Assembly (NCBI GenBank): GCA_033807775.1
Contig: CM066321.1
Span: 235,406,350 to 235,470,349, forward strand
Source: Saussurea involucrata
Lineage: Eukaryota; Streptophyta; Magnoliopsida; Asterales; Asteraceae
Length of the DNA stretch: 64,000 bases
Direction of reading: 5' to 3'
Numbering within the stretch: position 1 is the first letter of the stretch; the number at the start of each line of letters is the position of its first letter. Below the pieces are notes generated by a model that had not been told where the DNA came from, did no database searches, and saw only the letters and a list, made by a program, of their open reading frames with translations. Below, piece by piece: positions 1 through 11,267 of the stretch. The position numbers and the translations under genes are program-made.

Positions 1-2
1 AA

Positions 3-1304
3 GAAAGGCACAGGTTCACTTTAGCTTTCAGAATGGCAAGAAGATTCAATGTCAATATTTCATCAATAGAAACTGAGCTCGCAGAAGAAGTCATCAAACA
101 ACCTCCAACAGAGGTTACATAGCAAGTCAAGCCAACAGAACCATCGCCACAAAAGTCCTCTAAATCATAATCGTCAAAATCCACAGAGGCAACCTCCATC
201 AAACCAACATAAGTGCCAACCTCAAAACCCACAGAAGCAACAGGTTCTGCCACGACAATAGCAAAAGATAAAGGCAAAGGGATACTGACAGAAGAGCCAA
301 AGAAGAAGAAAACATTGGCCAAGCCAACAGAAAAACTAATGAAGAGTGCGTTTGACGCCTTTCAAACCCCAAAACCCGAAGAAGTTGACTGGGCACATGG
401 AATGAAGCCTCTGTCAGAAATTCCTCTAACTGGTAGAGCTGCAGAAGTTGTTCAACAGATGGAGAGTCTCAGAAGACAAATTCCACGACCTGGTCCAACA
501 CATGAAGAGATGGAAGAAGTAGTATACAAATACCTCTACAAACAATCCTATCAGACAAATCATCCAGTAGATCATGTGACAGATCCAAGGATCAGAGAAG
601 AATTTGAGAACATCTTCACAAGAACAAAGCCAAGAACCAAAGCAGATGTCTTCTCAATTCACAAAATAAAAAAAGTGATCTCCTGCAGATTCTCCTTCAC
701 AAGAACCTATCCAAGGGCCAGGTACAATCTTTACAAAGTCAGAAGAGAGAACAATTCAGAATCTACCTTCGCTGATGCTGACTTAAGAAACATCAATCCT
801 TATGATCTACCTGAGCTTCTGCAATGGACAAAAGACAACTACAACACAGAGCCTAATACCAGAGCCTATCAAGTGTTGAGAAAAGCGATGAGGGAAAAGC
901 TTCTGCTATACAGCATGATAGATTTTCAGCTAGGAAAGGATCTTGGTCTCAAACATCTAGATCTACGACCACCAGAAGATCGCTGCCCACCAGACGCTGT
1001 GCCCAACTCAATCATCAGAGAACCAAGATTTGGGTTAGTATTTCAAAACCCACAACACCAAGTTAAACTTTTTGTACTCATGGATTGTCAGAAGTACGCA
1101 ACCAGTACTCTTAGCAAATTCAGAGCAAGCCTTGTAAAATACAGAGGTACAGAGAAAATGGATAGAGATGATGCAGATACTTTCATCAGAGAAATAGACT
1201 CAACAATCCGCCTAAGAGAACTCTGCATCAGATTCTACAAAGAGATCAGAAAAGTCGGCAGAGACAACAGAAGCTACAACGATTTCAAAGATGCCAAAAT
1301 CTGA
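3..1304 (+). pseudogene. Element A third ORF (after pol), C-terminal part, broken upstream
   Basis: From 213 to 1304 there is an open frame of 363 codons starting at a GTG. The same frame continues upstream to the window edge but is broken by stops at 120-122, 168-170 and 210-212 within a Thr/Pro/Lys/Glu-rich linker. Each of these stops could come from a Gln codon by a C-to-T change (inference). The C-terminal half holds an acidic FADAD motif (about residue 186), a DFQLG motif (about 237), a KYATSTL stretch (about 294) and an IRLRELC stretch (about 331). The same order and similar spacing recur twice near the C-terminus of the element C third ORF (22126-26802). The basic linker KDKGKG at the start is low complexity. 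Function is unknown. Its position between pol and the 3' LTR matches the env-like ORF of Sireviruses, but I see no signal peptide or membrane segment. Confidence 0.7.
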
Positions 1305-1476
1305 TTCTCAGACCTCCAATCTCTGCAAACAAAGTTAAAGTTTCTTTCATTGTAATCAAATGTAAAATGCCTCTGGCATATTTCTAAATGAAAGAAATTT
1401 CGAGGTATTGTTTAACCTCTGTCTTATCTAACTTAGCCAAACTTAACTCAAGTTCAAATTTTTATTTTTCACTACT
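1305..1476 (+). other. Element A 3' untranslated region
   Basis: AT-rich spacer between the third ORF stop and the polypurine tract. I see no ORF or repeat in it. Confidence 0.5.
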
Positions 1477-1478
1477 TA

Positions 1479-1487
1479 GGGGGAGAT
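1479..1487 (+). other. Element A polypurine tract
   Basis: GGGGGAGAT lies immediately upstream of the LTR start TGTTAG. It is the standard primer for plus-strand synthesis, and the same string precedes the 3' LTR of element C. Confidence 0.8.
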
Positions 1488-3810
1488 TGTTAGCTTCAAT
1501 TGTGACACCCGTCAAACCAAAACACTCAGGTTAGCAACTGAATAGTATAATACTTGTTTTAACAAGTAGGAATAACTCATAATGACTTAATATTGATGGT
1601 TAAGGGTTAGTTTCCTAAGAATTCCAATAGGACACTGAGAAAATCCTGTTACCGCACGGAACTGCTTAAGCTGTCTTATAAAATGCCGATTGGAACAGTT
1701 AACATTTAATTATAACTATATTAATAATAAGAGGAGTAAATATATAGTTTATATATACCCAAATCTAAAATTTAAAACTTTAAATAACCAAACCAAAAAT
1801 TAAGAAGATAAATGAGGTTTTAGCTACTTTAAATCAATCTTTTTATATAAATTACATAAGATGTAAAATTATACAATATTAATTAGCATTTTAAGGAAAA
1901 AAAATAATAATAAATCTGAATATATGGCCCAAATTCAGCCCCTCACATGACCCAACACACTTCCATATTAATTTTCCAAATTCTCAAGAAAACCCTCTCA
2001 TTTTCCCACCTCCTCTCTCTCTCTACATTCAAACACTCTCCATTTTCTCTCTTCCTCTCCCTTGGCCGAAAATTAGCCACAACACCACCAAATCAATCCA
2101 TCCTTGAAGATCCATGAAGGTAAAATCATCCCTAGTGCGAGTAAAACTCATCCCTCTTGTACTCTTCTTCATTTTCTTCCTTTTCTTGTCATTTCTCCAT
2201 CTTTTTCTCATTTTCCTTTGTAACCACTTGAGTTTCTGGATAAAGGGGCCTTAATAGACCCTTTTCATGGTGGATTAATCACCAAAGGCATGTTATGTCA
2301 AACAAATGGTGATAATCCTTAAGCCATACATCAAGAACTCAAGAAAATGATGTTTTAACTACATGCATGTGGGTTTTGTTAAAATCTGAGATGTGTGAGT
2401 TCATGCATGTGTTTTCAAAAGTCAAAAATATATTTTTTTATCTAAGAACATTGTCAAAGTAGTGGTAGATGAGTGTTCAAGCAAAGAACCAACCATATGA
2501 GTGAAAATATGGATATAAAACACTCATTTTTCATGAAATAGCATTTTTTAATTTCTGGCAGATTACATGCATGAACTTCTTCGGACCATATCTTGAAAAA
2601 TACTTAACCAAATGATATGAATCTTTTTCTGGAACTTTTTTTATTGTGTTATGTTTCCAACCCAAGTGGTTTCATGTAAAAACTCGAAGATTTGACCCTT
2701 CAACTACTCATATGAAATTAAGTGTGCAAAGAAAATCTGGCAGAGAAAATTCTCTACTTTAATCAGTTATAAGTCTCTTAATATTCCACTAAAATTCTTG
2801 ATTTTTCTTCTAGAAATTACTTTAATGAGTTATGAATCGAACAAAATTGGTTTCACTCAAAAATATTAAGATTTGGGGTCTCAAACACTCAAACCAAGAT
2901 TGGTGTGCAAGAAATCAGAATCTGGCAGAATGGAAGACCTAACTTAAAATCGTCATATCTTCCTCAAAATGTAACTAAAAATGATGAAATGTTTCTGGAA
3001 GATACTTTTATGAGTTAAGTTTAAAACCCAATTTGAATCACTGAAAAATGTTGAGATTTGACCCTCCAAATGGACTTGACAAAAAGATGGTGCAGACTGT
3101 TTTGGTAACTGTGACACTTAAACTTAAGTGTAATGATTAAAATAGCTACCCAACTCTACAAATGATGGTAATTATGTCAAAAGTTCCCTAAGACATTAAA
3201 GTGATACATATAAAAAGTTGGACTAATAAAAATATCCAGAAGATATTTAAAAATGACCATAAGTGGACTTAATATTCTGCCACCAGAAAAGTAAAACTCT
3301 AATCCAAAAGAAAAAAAAGGATTTGTAGAGTTACTAAAAGATAAAAAGCTTATAAATTGTAGAAATTGTCAAAACATAAATAAAAACTATATATACATGT
3401 ATGTGAAGGTATAAATAATACCCTAACAAATAATAGATTTATAACAAACCGAACATTTTAAATCACAAGGTAAATGAGAAATACAATTACATAGGAAATT
3501 AATGAAAGTGTTCGTCATGAAGAAAATATAAAACGTGGTAAAATGGATTAAATACTACTTATAACCTATAAAGTTTATTATGTAACAACAAAATCCTACA
3601 AACCGTTTAAAAACCAATAAATTACTAGAAATCGTCGACGGAAGATAATACTTAAACTTAAGGCATTTTATAAGACATGATAGGCTAAGCAATGCTTTAG
3701 CCATAAGAGTTAGATCGAAACTGATAATATGTTTCACTTCCTTAGGAAGGACCTAGAATCGAGAAACTGTGCATCCGTGCGGCAACCCTTGGAGATCCTT
3801 CCGGAACATA

Positions 3811-4160
3811 GTGAGTTTTCACAGCCCCTTTTTACTATTTATACGTTTTGGGGTGAAAAGCATGTTACTATTATTTCAACGCAGTGAGTTTTCACAGCCC
3901 CTTTTTACTATTTATACGTTTTGGGGTGAAAAGCATGTTACTATTATTTCAACGCAGTGAGTTTTCACAGCCCCTTTTTACCATTTATACGTTTTGGGGT
4001 GAAAAGCATGTTACTATTATTTCAACGCAGTGAGTTTTCACAGCCCCTTTTTACTATTTATACGTTTTGGGGTGAAAAGCATGTTACTATTATTTCAACG
4101 CCGTGAGTAATCACAGCCCCGTTTTACTTGTTTAAATGTTTGGGGTGAAAAGCATGTTAT
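3811..4160 (+). repeat. 73 bp tandem array in solo LTR K
   Basis: Four near-identical 73 bp units start at 3811, 3884, 3957 and 4030, with a degenerate fifth from 4103. Each unit contains a potential stem between TTTTCAC..CCCC and GGGGTGAAAA. Element F LTRs hold one related unit (30773-30823), so the array is an expansion in K. Confidence 0.95.
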
Positions 4161-4530
4161 GTTTTTAAAATGCTAAATGATTCATGATATTAAATTGTGG
4201 ATATTTATGCTTTGTGAAATGAGTACTAATGAATGGACAATTGTACATAAGTGATAAAGATATGTTGAGTGATAATGAAAATGGTAAGTCCCCAATAGAT
4301 ACACTACTTATTAACTCGTAACGAGCCGGTGATACTTGTGGATAGCGCTATTTGGTTTGACAAACCCACCTTGACTGACGAGTAGGGGTGCACTTTATCT
4401 GGTAATAATGTTCTTCTCATGTGGCCATCATACCACCTCTGAGGTAGTTCGCGGGGCGTAGATTGTCGGAGGCTTAGTAGTGGCTCAACACTTATATATC
4501 TTACAAAAATCACTCATGGTAAATTGTACT

Positions 4531-4770
4531 CATAAATCTTTTAAATTTGGAGCTTGTCATGAACGAACGTTTCATGAGAGTAACCATTGGGTGAAAAACT
4601 GTTGTGCATACATAAATCTTTTGAATTTGGAGCTTGTCATGAACGAACGTTTCATGAGAGTAACCATTGGATGAAAAATTGTTGTGCATATATAAATCTT
4701 TTAAATTTGGAGCTTGTCATGAACGAACGTTTCATGAGAGTAACCATTGGATGAAAAACTGTTGTGTATA
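4531..4770 (+). repeat. 80 bp tandem array in solo LTR K
   Basis: Three units of 80 bp start at 4531, 4611 and 4691 with few differences. They include the inverted pair CATGAACGAACG / CGTTTCATG. No coding meaning is apparent. Confidence 0.95.
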
Positions 4771-5394
4771 TGGAAAACCTGTGAACTCACCAACTCTTTG
4801 TAGTTGACCCTTTCTTTTATCATGCTTTTCAGGTGCTAATAAGTAAGTGAAGACTTGTAGGATGCATTTTGTGTGATGACATCAACACTAAGAACCTTAA
4901 AACTTCTATTGTTAATTTTTTTGTATTCGCCGTCTTCTTTTGGAACAATTCGGTGAAGACGTTGTAATGTAATATTTTAATACTACTGAATTAAATGTTG
5001 TGGTTGGTGTTGTTTGTTACCTTTTGAATGAAACCCTACACTGTTATGCCTCGTGTTTCCGCTTTAGCGGGGTGTGACATCAATCTTTCTAATCATAGAA
5101 GTATTTAGAAGTAGTGAAAAATAGGCTAAGTGAAGAAAGCCTCTTACAGAGGCTCTGCCAACATTACCGAGAAATAAAGGTCAAGAAGCTACAGAAGCAG
5201 CAGAGGCTTCCTACAGAAGCTCTGTCATACGCACAAAGAAGACCAAAGACTCGGAATCCGGCGAAGACTGCTCCACAGAGGACCAGACCGCAGAACCTCT
5301 GTAATTCATTACAGAGCCTCTGTGGTCCTCAATGAAGACTTGGAAGATATTACTGGATACGTTCATCAACTTGCATGGAAAAGTACTGTCAAAA

Positions 5395-5613
5395 CACGTG
5401 TCAAGCTCTGAGTGGACTCAATAGGGCAAGGTACAAAATAGACGTCTGCGCCATTTAATGCATTTACCAAAAGTACATCTGCTCCATTAAATGCGCATGG
5501 CTCAAACAACTGCTCACACCATCCAGTCCACTGTTCACACCATCCAGTTTACTATTCATGCCGTAAAAGGAACAGTGACCTACTTCATAGTCTTCTAAGA
5601 GTAGTATAAAAGG
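5395..5613 (+). promoter_or_regulatory. Element A LTR promoter: G-box and TATA box
   Basis: A CACGTG G-box core sits at 5395-5400 and TATAAAAGG at 5605-5613. Transcription start is inferred about 30 bp downstream. ACACGTGT also occurs in the LTRs of families B and C. Confidence 0.55.
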
Positions 5614-5924
5614 AAGTCTCATGTTGAGATCTTCCCAACAACGAACACACAAGGAATCACTAATACTCTCAAGCTTTATTGTCAAATATCTGAGTGTTAT
5701 ATTCTCACACACACCAACAGTTCTTAATCTGTTCTTCGTGTTGTTATTATATATTGAATAACAGTAACTGTTCAACAAATCCTTTTCATTCTTTACTGTT
5801 TTCTTTATATGAGTGCGTTCTAATATCTATCAAACATATCTGTTAGTTTAATACGCTTCCGCATCAAACTCTAAACTCAACTAATGGACTGTTAATCTTG
5901 ATTAAGTGCATCTGGGAACCAACA

Positions 5925-7393
5925 GAAAGCTTTTCTATTTGAAGGTGGCAGTTTTTAAGCTTTTCAGCGAGATCAAGGTTTTGGTTTTCAACCACAGTTT
6001 TGCCGTTCATGGCTTCGTATAAACTTCTAGTCAAGAGATCGATCTTACGGAGACTATCATCTTCATCAATATTTGCAATATTGGTAAAGAAGGAAGGTGA
6101 TACCTGAATAGCAGAGGTTGAAGTGGAGGGAATGTCTGAACTTTCTTCCTCTTCTTCAATCTTGGCCATAAGACATAGATTTTCTTCATCATCTTCAGAG
6201 TCAGATGATGATGCTTCTTCATCAGAAGCAGCCCAATCATAGTTAGCCATCAGGCCTTTATTCTTCTTCTTAAAGCTTTTCAGCTTAGCATATTTTTCTT
6301 TCAGCTTTGAATATTTGTCATCTTTATTCTTTGGAACAAAGGATTTCTTTGTAAAAGCTGAGGGTCTAGAAACTTTCTTAGACCTGCACTCGTTAGCGAA
6401 ATGTCCTGTCTTTTCGCAGTTAAAACAAGTAGCAGTAGCCTTATCAACAAAAGCTAATGTTCTAGGCTTGTCAGTTATGGGAAGAGGTTTGTTCTTTCTA
6501 AACATTTTCTTTTTGGCAAATCTCCTGAACTTTTTAGTTAGGAGAGCCAAAGATTCATCATTATCTGAAGAATCAGAATCTGATGACCTTTTAGAGTTAC
6601 TTTCTAACTCAGTGATAGTGACCGAGAGTCGCTGAGTAGAAGGTTCCTCTGAGATTAACGCAACAGGGGTGCTTTTGGAATCTTTTACAAGATTCTTCTT
6701 AAGATGGCTCGATTTCTCATGATTCAGCAACGTGCCATATAAGGTTGAAAGGGTCATTGATTTTAGATCCTTTGACAGCTTGAGACACATAGAATAATTA
6801 TCCCAGCTTTCAGGTAAACATTCTAGAAACTTTGTCAGAACTTCAAAGTTAGAATATTCCTTACCAACAGTTTTCAGATCTATAATTAAACAATTAAAAC
6901 GTTGGTGAACTTCAGAGAGAGATTTATTCTTACCAAAAATGAAGCTTTCGTATTGTCTTACCAGGTTGATCTTTCTTGAGTCCTGGACTTCAGACGTTCC
7001 TTCATACTGAACACATATTGTGTCCCACATGGCTTTTGATGTTTTCAGATTCATGACGGAATGGTAGAATTCGTCAGGAAGAGCCATGGATAGTATGGAT
7101 CTGGCTTTTGTATATATAGCCACTTTCTTCTTATCTTCGTCAGTCCATTGAAAGATTTCCTTAGGGACCAGCCTTTCTGGAATAGCAGGTCTATTCTCAG
7201 CGGCTGGAACTGCAGCATCAATTCTTACAGGGATGAATGGACCATTTTCGAGATAATAAGGCATAGTAGGGTCTACACCTTCTAAGAAGAGTGTCATCCT
7301 ATTTTTCCATAAGTTGAAGTTATCTCTGGAAAATCTAGGGGGTTTAGCAAGAGAACCATTGTCTATATAATTTGTGTTTGTGTTGGTTGCCAT
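5925..7393 (-). pseudogene. Element B' gag, interrupted at its C-terminus
   Basis: Copia-type gag whose first 485 or so residues align almost without gaps with gag of B1. It opens with MATNTNTNY. The N-terminal half (about residues 20-230) is the UBN2-like retrotransposon gag domain, with WKNRM and W(D/N)xxxxxYE(G) type landmarks. A CCHC zinc knuckle (CFNCEKTGHFANEC) lies at about residue 323, followed by lysine-rich and Ser/Asp/Glu-rich stretches. In family terms it forms virus-like particles and binds the RNA. No stop or frameshift is seen up to 5925. The open frame continues to 5864 only by reading into the element A LTR, so the last 20 residues are not gag. Confidence 0.85.
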
Positions 7394-7459
7394 TTTCAGA
7401 TAATAGCAAGGAAGAGAAATATCTTAGATTAGATCTTGTTTATGAGATTAAACAAATCT

Positions 7460-7471
7460 GCTCTGATACCA
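7460..7471 (-). other. Element B' primer binding site
   Basis: On the - strand TGGTATCAGAGC, complementary to the 3' end of initiator tRNA-Met, two bases after the LTR end. Confidence 0.85.
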
Positions 7472-7473
7472 CT

Positions 7474-8450
7474 TGTTGGTCCCGAAGGCCTATACAAGTT
7501 TGTAGAAGGGGGGGGGGGGGGGGGGGTTGAATACAAACACACAGATTTTACTTTTCTAAATTGTTTATTGATAAATCATTAACAATTTACAGCTTGTTGC
7601 GGAAACAAGATTAAGGATAAACCTAAATCTAAACAAGTTGGAACACTAAGGTTTCTTGCACTAAGAGAGATAAGGAAATTACTAATAGTAACCTATCTTG
7701 AGATAAGAGATTGAACTTGTCCAGAGTTAGCAAGTTACTTCAAATGAAGTGGGTTCATCTCTTTATATACTGCATGCATTTAATGCAAGTCAGTATATAC
7801 TTTACACGTGTCATCAGCTGGTTGGTTGCATGTCATTGACCTTTGTTGACAACCTTAGTAGCCGCATGTATGAACAGTGTAGTATCATAGTGGTTGTACG
7901 ATTTCAGACAATCGGAGGTTCTTTTCTGACATTTCGTACGGAGTCATGCAAGGGTGGTTAAGACAAAAGTACTTTGTACGGAGGACTTCATGATCAGCTT
8001 TCGTTGATTCAGAGCATTATCATTATCTATTCAGATAATGATAAAGTTCAGCGATAGCTGAAGTCTTGTACTTGATACTTCACGTTGAGTGGACAAATCT
8101 GAGTCTTCGCTGATCCGCATCAGTTCATTAGGAGACTTGTCGCTGGTTCTTGAGCTTGATCTTCGACTTCAGCGTAGAACCTTTGTTGACGTGAAACTTG
8201 TCTTCAGGGATCATAAGTAAACAACTAACTTATCAGCGATCATCATAATGACTGAACAGACTCAGAGCATTAATGGTGAACAGTGTTCGTTGAATGTTTA
8301 ATTTAAAGAGCGAGAGTTCCTATCAACGGTACTGTAAGATCTTAGTACTTATCAGCGATAGTGAAACTCTGATACATATTGTTTACATACAATTTTCACT
8401 AACTATATAAGAGAGGGTCATTATCAAATCACTGAGGGTTTGGATCAACA
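7474..8450 (-). repeat. Element B' 5' LTR
   Basis: 977 bp, TGTTGATCC...GACCAACA on the - strand, highly similar to the B1 LTR at 47606-48570. TATATAAAG reads on the - strand from 7769 to 7761. A run of about 19 G at 7508-7526 replaces the run of seven C in B1 and accounts for most of the length difference. Copies of TATCGCTGATA-like words are scattered through it. Confidence 0.9.
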
Positions 8451-8628
8451 TATATCACACGTTAAAAAAATGTTGTAACAAAAGAGAAAACATTTCTCGC
8501 ATTTCATTTTTACACATTTTAATTGCATCACGTCTAAGACTTTGACGACTTACCGGCTTGTAGCGTGGTTGTAACGTTTTTTGGAACAACTTCGTAATGT
8601 GAGGATTGTTGAAATGTCCGAACGACAA
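8451..8628. other. Unassigned spacer between B' and solo LTR E
   Basis: AT-rich, 178 bp. I recognise nothing. It is the left flank of E and is continuous with 11268 onwards once E and its duplicated GACAA are discounted. Confidence 0.4.
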
Positions 8629-8967
8629 TGTTACACCCTCGAATTGGGAAAGGGCAACTTATTAAATTTTTTGATAAATACATCCGAAATAATAGAATTT
8701 CTTCCTATAATTCAATAGGTGAAATACCTCAAATTAAAAATCTATAATCAACCTCAACAATGTATAGTTCAAGTCTTATTACAAAGACTAAACTCACTTC
8801 GGGTATTACTTAGCCCAGACACAAAGTGTTATTCCCAAGGGTAAATGCGGAAGACATCACTTAATCAATTCACCTCTCGAGCACACTTCTAGCACACAAC
8901 CTTTCACACGTGTCACTAGAACTACTCCCAACCTGAACCTGTTGCACATGCCGACAAATAAAAAGGG

Positions 8968-8982
8968 TTAGGCTAACGCCTA
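8968..8982 (-). other. Hairpin in solo LTR E next to CTCAC
   Basis: TTAGGCTAACGCCTA (+ strand) forms a short stem and is followed directly by GTGAG. Equivalent stems occur in D (53161, 59261), F (30292) and K (4791) at about 240-340 bp from the LTR 3' end. Confidence 0.6.
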
Positions 8983-11086
8983 GTGAGTTCAAGAGTTTAT
9001 AGCATGATTTAAATAATTCTTTAAATGAAAGTTTGCAACATAAATTATGATTTCCAAAAGAATTTACAAAAAGGATATAAACGACTCAATTTCCAACGCA
9101 CCCAAATTTATTGAGAAAAGTTCCCAAAGGCATTAAGCGTTTTCAAAAATGAATTTCAATCCAAACTCACACAACACGTGAATAAATGTATATTATGCAA
9201 AACCTTCAAACACGGTTGACGATAAAATACTCAACCCATAAATCATGGAAAAACCATCTATTTAATATAATACTTCATTGAAACCATAATGCAAATCAAT
9301 ACTCACGCGAACGTAAAATGTAATGAAGTTCCAAATACCATAAATATGGAAGTGACCTGCTTCATTTAAACTTTAATATACATAGAGGGGAATCCAATAT
9401 TAAAGTCATCCAATCGCAGTCAAATGTATAAGACCAACAATAATAAAACATGGACATTATAAAATCCCAAGTAAGGTTGGCCAACGACGGGGGACACCCG
9501 TATCCATTGAGAGTGGATGAACACAAAAGTACGTCACTCAAACAATGTTAATCGTACGACACTTCACTGCATAAAAGCCCAAGTGTCCCGTACGACGCCT
9601 TTCAAGTTACTCCCAAATAGAGAGCTGACCTTAGCAAAATATTACTAAGAATACCGCCAAAGGCCTGGCACAAGCGGGGATACAACTATGGCATTTCCCG
9701 GACATGGCGGAGGTCATAAACGCCCAAATGTGCTCAATGAGACTCAGCCCTCCTATCGTATCCTTGAAAAGTAAAGGTCATATAACATGGGGCCCGGTCA
9801 AATCCCGTGACACCCAATAGACCATCAAATAAAGACTGACTTACGTGCCTATAGATCCAATGCAACACAGTCTATAATAACATGCCTATCCCGGAATGAT
9901 TAACGCACCCAAGCATGTAAATATCAATAACGTGCAATAATATGCAATACAGTGCAATAAAAGCAAACCATAAATAAGACTCCACATCGAGCCATTAAAA
10001 CCGGACAAATGTCCCCAAGACTTCCTCAAAGTCAAAACCGAGCAACTGCTCAAAACCCATTAGACCCATAAATAACGGTCCTCAAAATATAAACGTATTA
10101 AACGTCGTTTTGGTAAACGTATACCATAAAATCTTCATCGACTCAAAACTCGTCACAAATTAATAATAATGGACTTCCCAAAATGGATTTATACTCAAAT
10201 GACTCATGACACTAAAATGTGCATTTTCCAAATGATTTATAAAATCAATTACACCAATATGATTAAACCATTAAATAAACTTCATTTTGAGCAATAAATC
10301 TTTTAAGAACATATTTATGATTTCTACACATCAAAATATCCAAAAACCCCAAATATAGGTGTTTTACAACATTTATGAAGATAAATACTTCAAAAGAGTT
10401 AAACTCATCAAATAACTCAACATCTGATAATTTCAAGTAAAACACCCAAATGTTTGGAAAATAACATTTTTGGCATGTACAAAGTTTTCACAAATCAACT
10501 TGAACTCACCTTGCTAGATTTAGGCTAAATCTAGATTTCCCCCAACGTAAGCTCCCTTGAAGAAACTTGAACCTTCAAGCCAAATCTTCCAAAAATCTAG
10601 ATCCATAAGTTTCCAACCATAAATATTCACATATAAACATAAAGAATCAGTCCCCAACCATTTTACTTGAAGATCTCAACTTATACCAAAACCCTATTTC
10701 ATAGGTGAAGGGAATAGAAGATTACCTTAACCAAACATCACCAAAATCACCCAAATAATACCCCAAATATGGAAGAGAAAGTGAAAACAACAACAATCTA
10801 GCTTTTGGGTAGGGAGAGATTACCTTCACCACTTGAATCCTCCAAATAAAAGCTCCTAGTCTCCACAAAAGCTTCAAGCTCCCATATCTTCAACAATGGT
10901 GGAAGTGGGTATGGTTTGGGTGGAGAAGATGAAGAAGAAGAGAAGGGATTTTAGGGTTTTCTAGAGAGAGATCGGTTTTAGAGAGAGAGAGAGAGAGAGA
11001 GAGATGAGTTGTTGTGAAGGAAATGAAAATGAGGAAAGAGAGAGAGAAAGGGCTTAAAACACAAAAGTATCTTATCAGACCTTCCG

Positions 11087-11199
11087 CGGACGTCCGACCT
11101 CGTGCCATGCGGACGTCCGACCCTAACTGACTCAAACCTCTTAATTTTTCTGTTGCTTTCGCGGATGACTCGCGGACTTCCGCGCTACGCGGACGTCCG
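11087..11199. promoter_or_regulatory. ACGT-core palindromes in the GC-rich block of LTR E
   Basis: The 10 bp palindrome CGGACGTCCG occurs at 11087, 11110 and 11190, with near copies between. Its GACGTC core is the C-box type recognised by plant bZIP factors (family knowledge). The block lies just upstream of the inferred CT-rich leader, consistent with a proximal promoter. Confidence 0.5.
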
Positions 11200-11267
11200 G
11201 CTTGCGCCCATGCGGACTTCGGCAAGACCAAATTTTGTTTTTCTAATTTTTCGGGTGTTACAGACAA

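Larger units (their letters stand above)
1501..5079 (+). mobile_element. Solo LTR K (Ty3/gypsy type)
   Basis: A 3579 bp segment begins TGTGACACCC and ends GGGTGTGACA, flanked by a 5 bp duplication TCAAT (1496-1500 and 5080-5084). It has no internal domain, primer site or ORF, so it is a solo LTR left by recombination. Its first bases match the 5' start of the element F LTR (read from 41704 leftwards), and its last 30 bp match the F LTR end (read at 30053 in reverse), so K and F are related families. It is longer than the F LTR partly because of two tandem arrays (3811-4102 and 4531-4770). The first 2 kb are AT-rich with CT-rich leader-like sequence at 1985-2210 and nothing coding. Confidence 0.9.
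1..5924 (+). mobile_element. Element A: 3' part of a Sirevirus-like copia retrotransposon
   Basis: The window opens inside a Ty1/copia-type element on the + strand. Visible parts are the C-terminal portion of a third ORF (to 1304), a polypurine tract at 1479-1487 and a 3' LTR beginning TGTTAGC at 1488. The LTR is interrupted by solo LTR K at 1501-5079 and resumes to 5924, where it ends ...ACCAACA. The next bases (5925 on) are the gag of element B' in the opposite orientation, so A probably inserted into B'. The right copy of its target duplication would be GAAAG (5925-5929). The left end is outside the window, so this cannot be verified here. Confidence 0.75.
1488..5924 (+). repeat. Element A 3' LTR, split by solo LTR K
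   Basis: The LTR is 1488-1500 plus 5085-5924 (the TCAAT at 5080-5084 is the duplicated target), about 853 bp when the insertion is discounted. It starts TGTTAG and ends AACA. It contains many copies of short words built on ACAGAG/CTCTGT, for example a 13 bp palindrome ACAGAG-C-CTCTGT near 5314, mostly at 5140-5330. A CACGTG box is at 5395 and a TATA box at 5605. Confidence 0.75.
5925..8450 (-). mobile_element. Element B': copia element, 5' LTR plus part of gag
   Basis: Read on the - strand, the element starts at 8450 with TGTTGATCC, has a 977 bp LTR to 7474, a primer site at 7471-7460 and a gag ORF from 7393. The gag stops matching its relative (element B1) at 5925, exactly where the LTR end of element A begins. 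It is the same family as B1. The rest of B' is expected left of element A, outside the window. The 5 bp next to its LTR start are TATAT (8451-8455). Confidence 0.85.
8629..11262 (-). mobile_element. Solo LTR E (Ty3/gypsy type)
   Basis: A 2634 bp segment begins TGTTACACCC and ends GGGTGTTACA, flanked by GACAA (8624-8628 and 11263-11267). There is no internal region, so it is a solo LTR. The - strand orientation is inferred because the - strand start (TGTAACACCCG) resembles the sense start of element D, and a CT-rich leader-like run follows on that strand (11010-10975). A GC-rich block at 11085-11215 stands out against the AT-rich background. A short frame of 135 codons at 10890-11297 crosses the LTR end and looks non-coding. 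Confidence 0.85.

Noticed and set aside
3811..4770. Regular repeats that might suggest a CRISPR array
   Set aside because: Units are head-to-tail tandem duplications without unique spacers, in a plant LTR.
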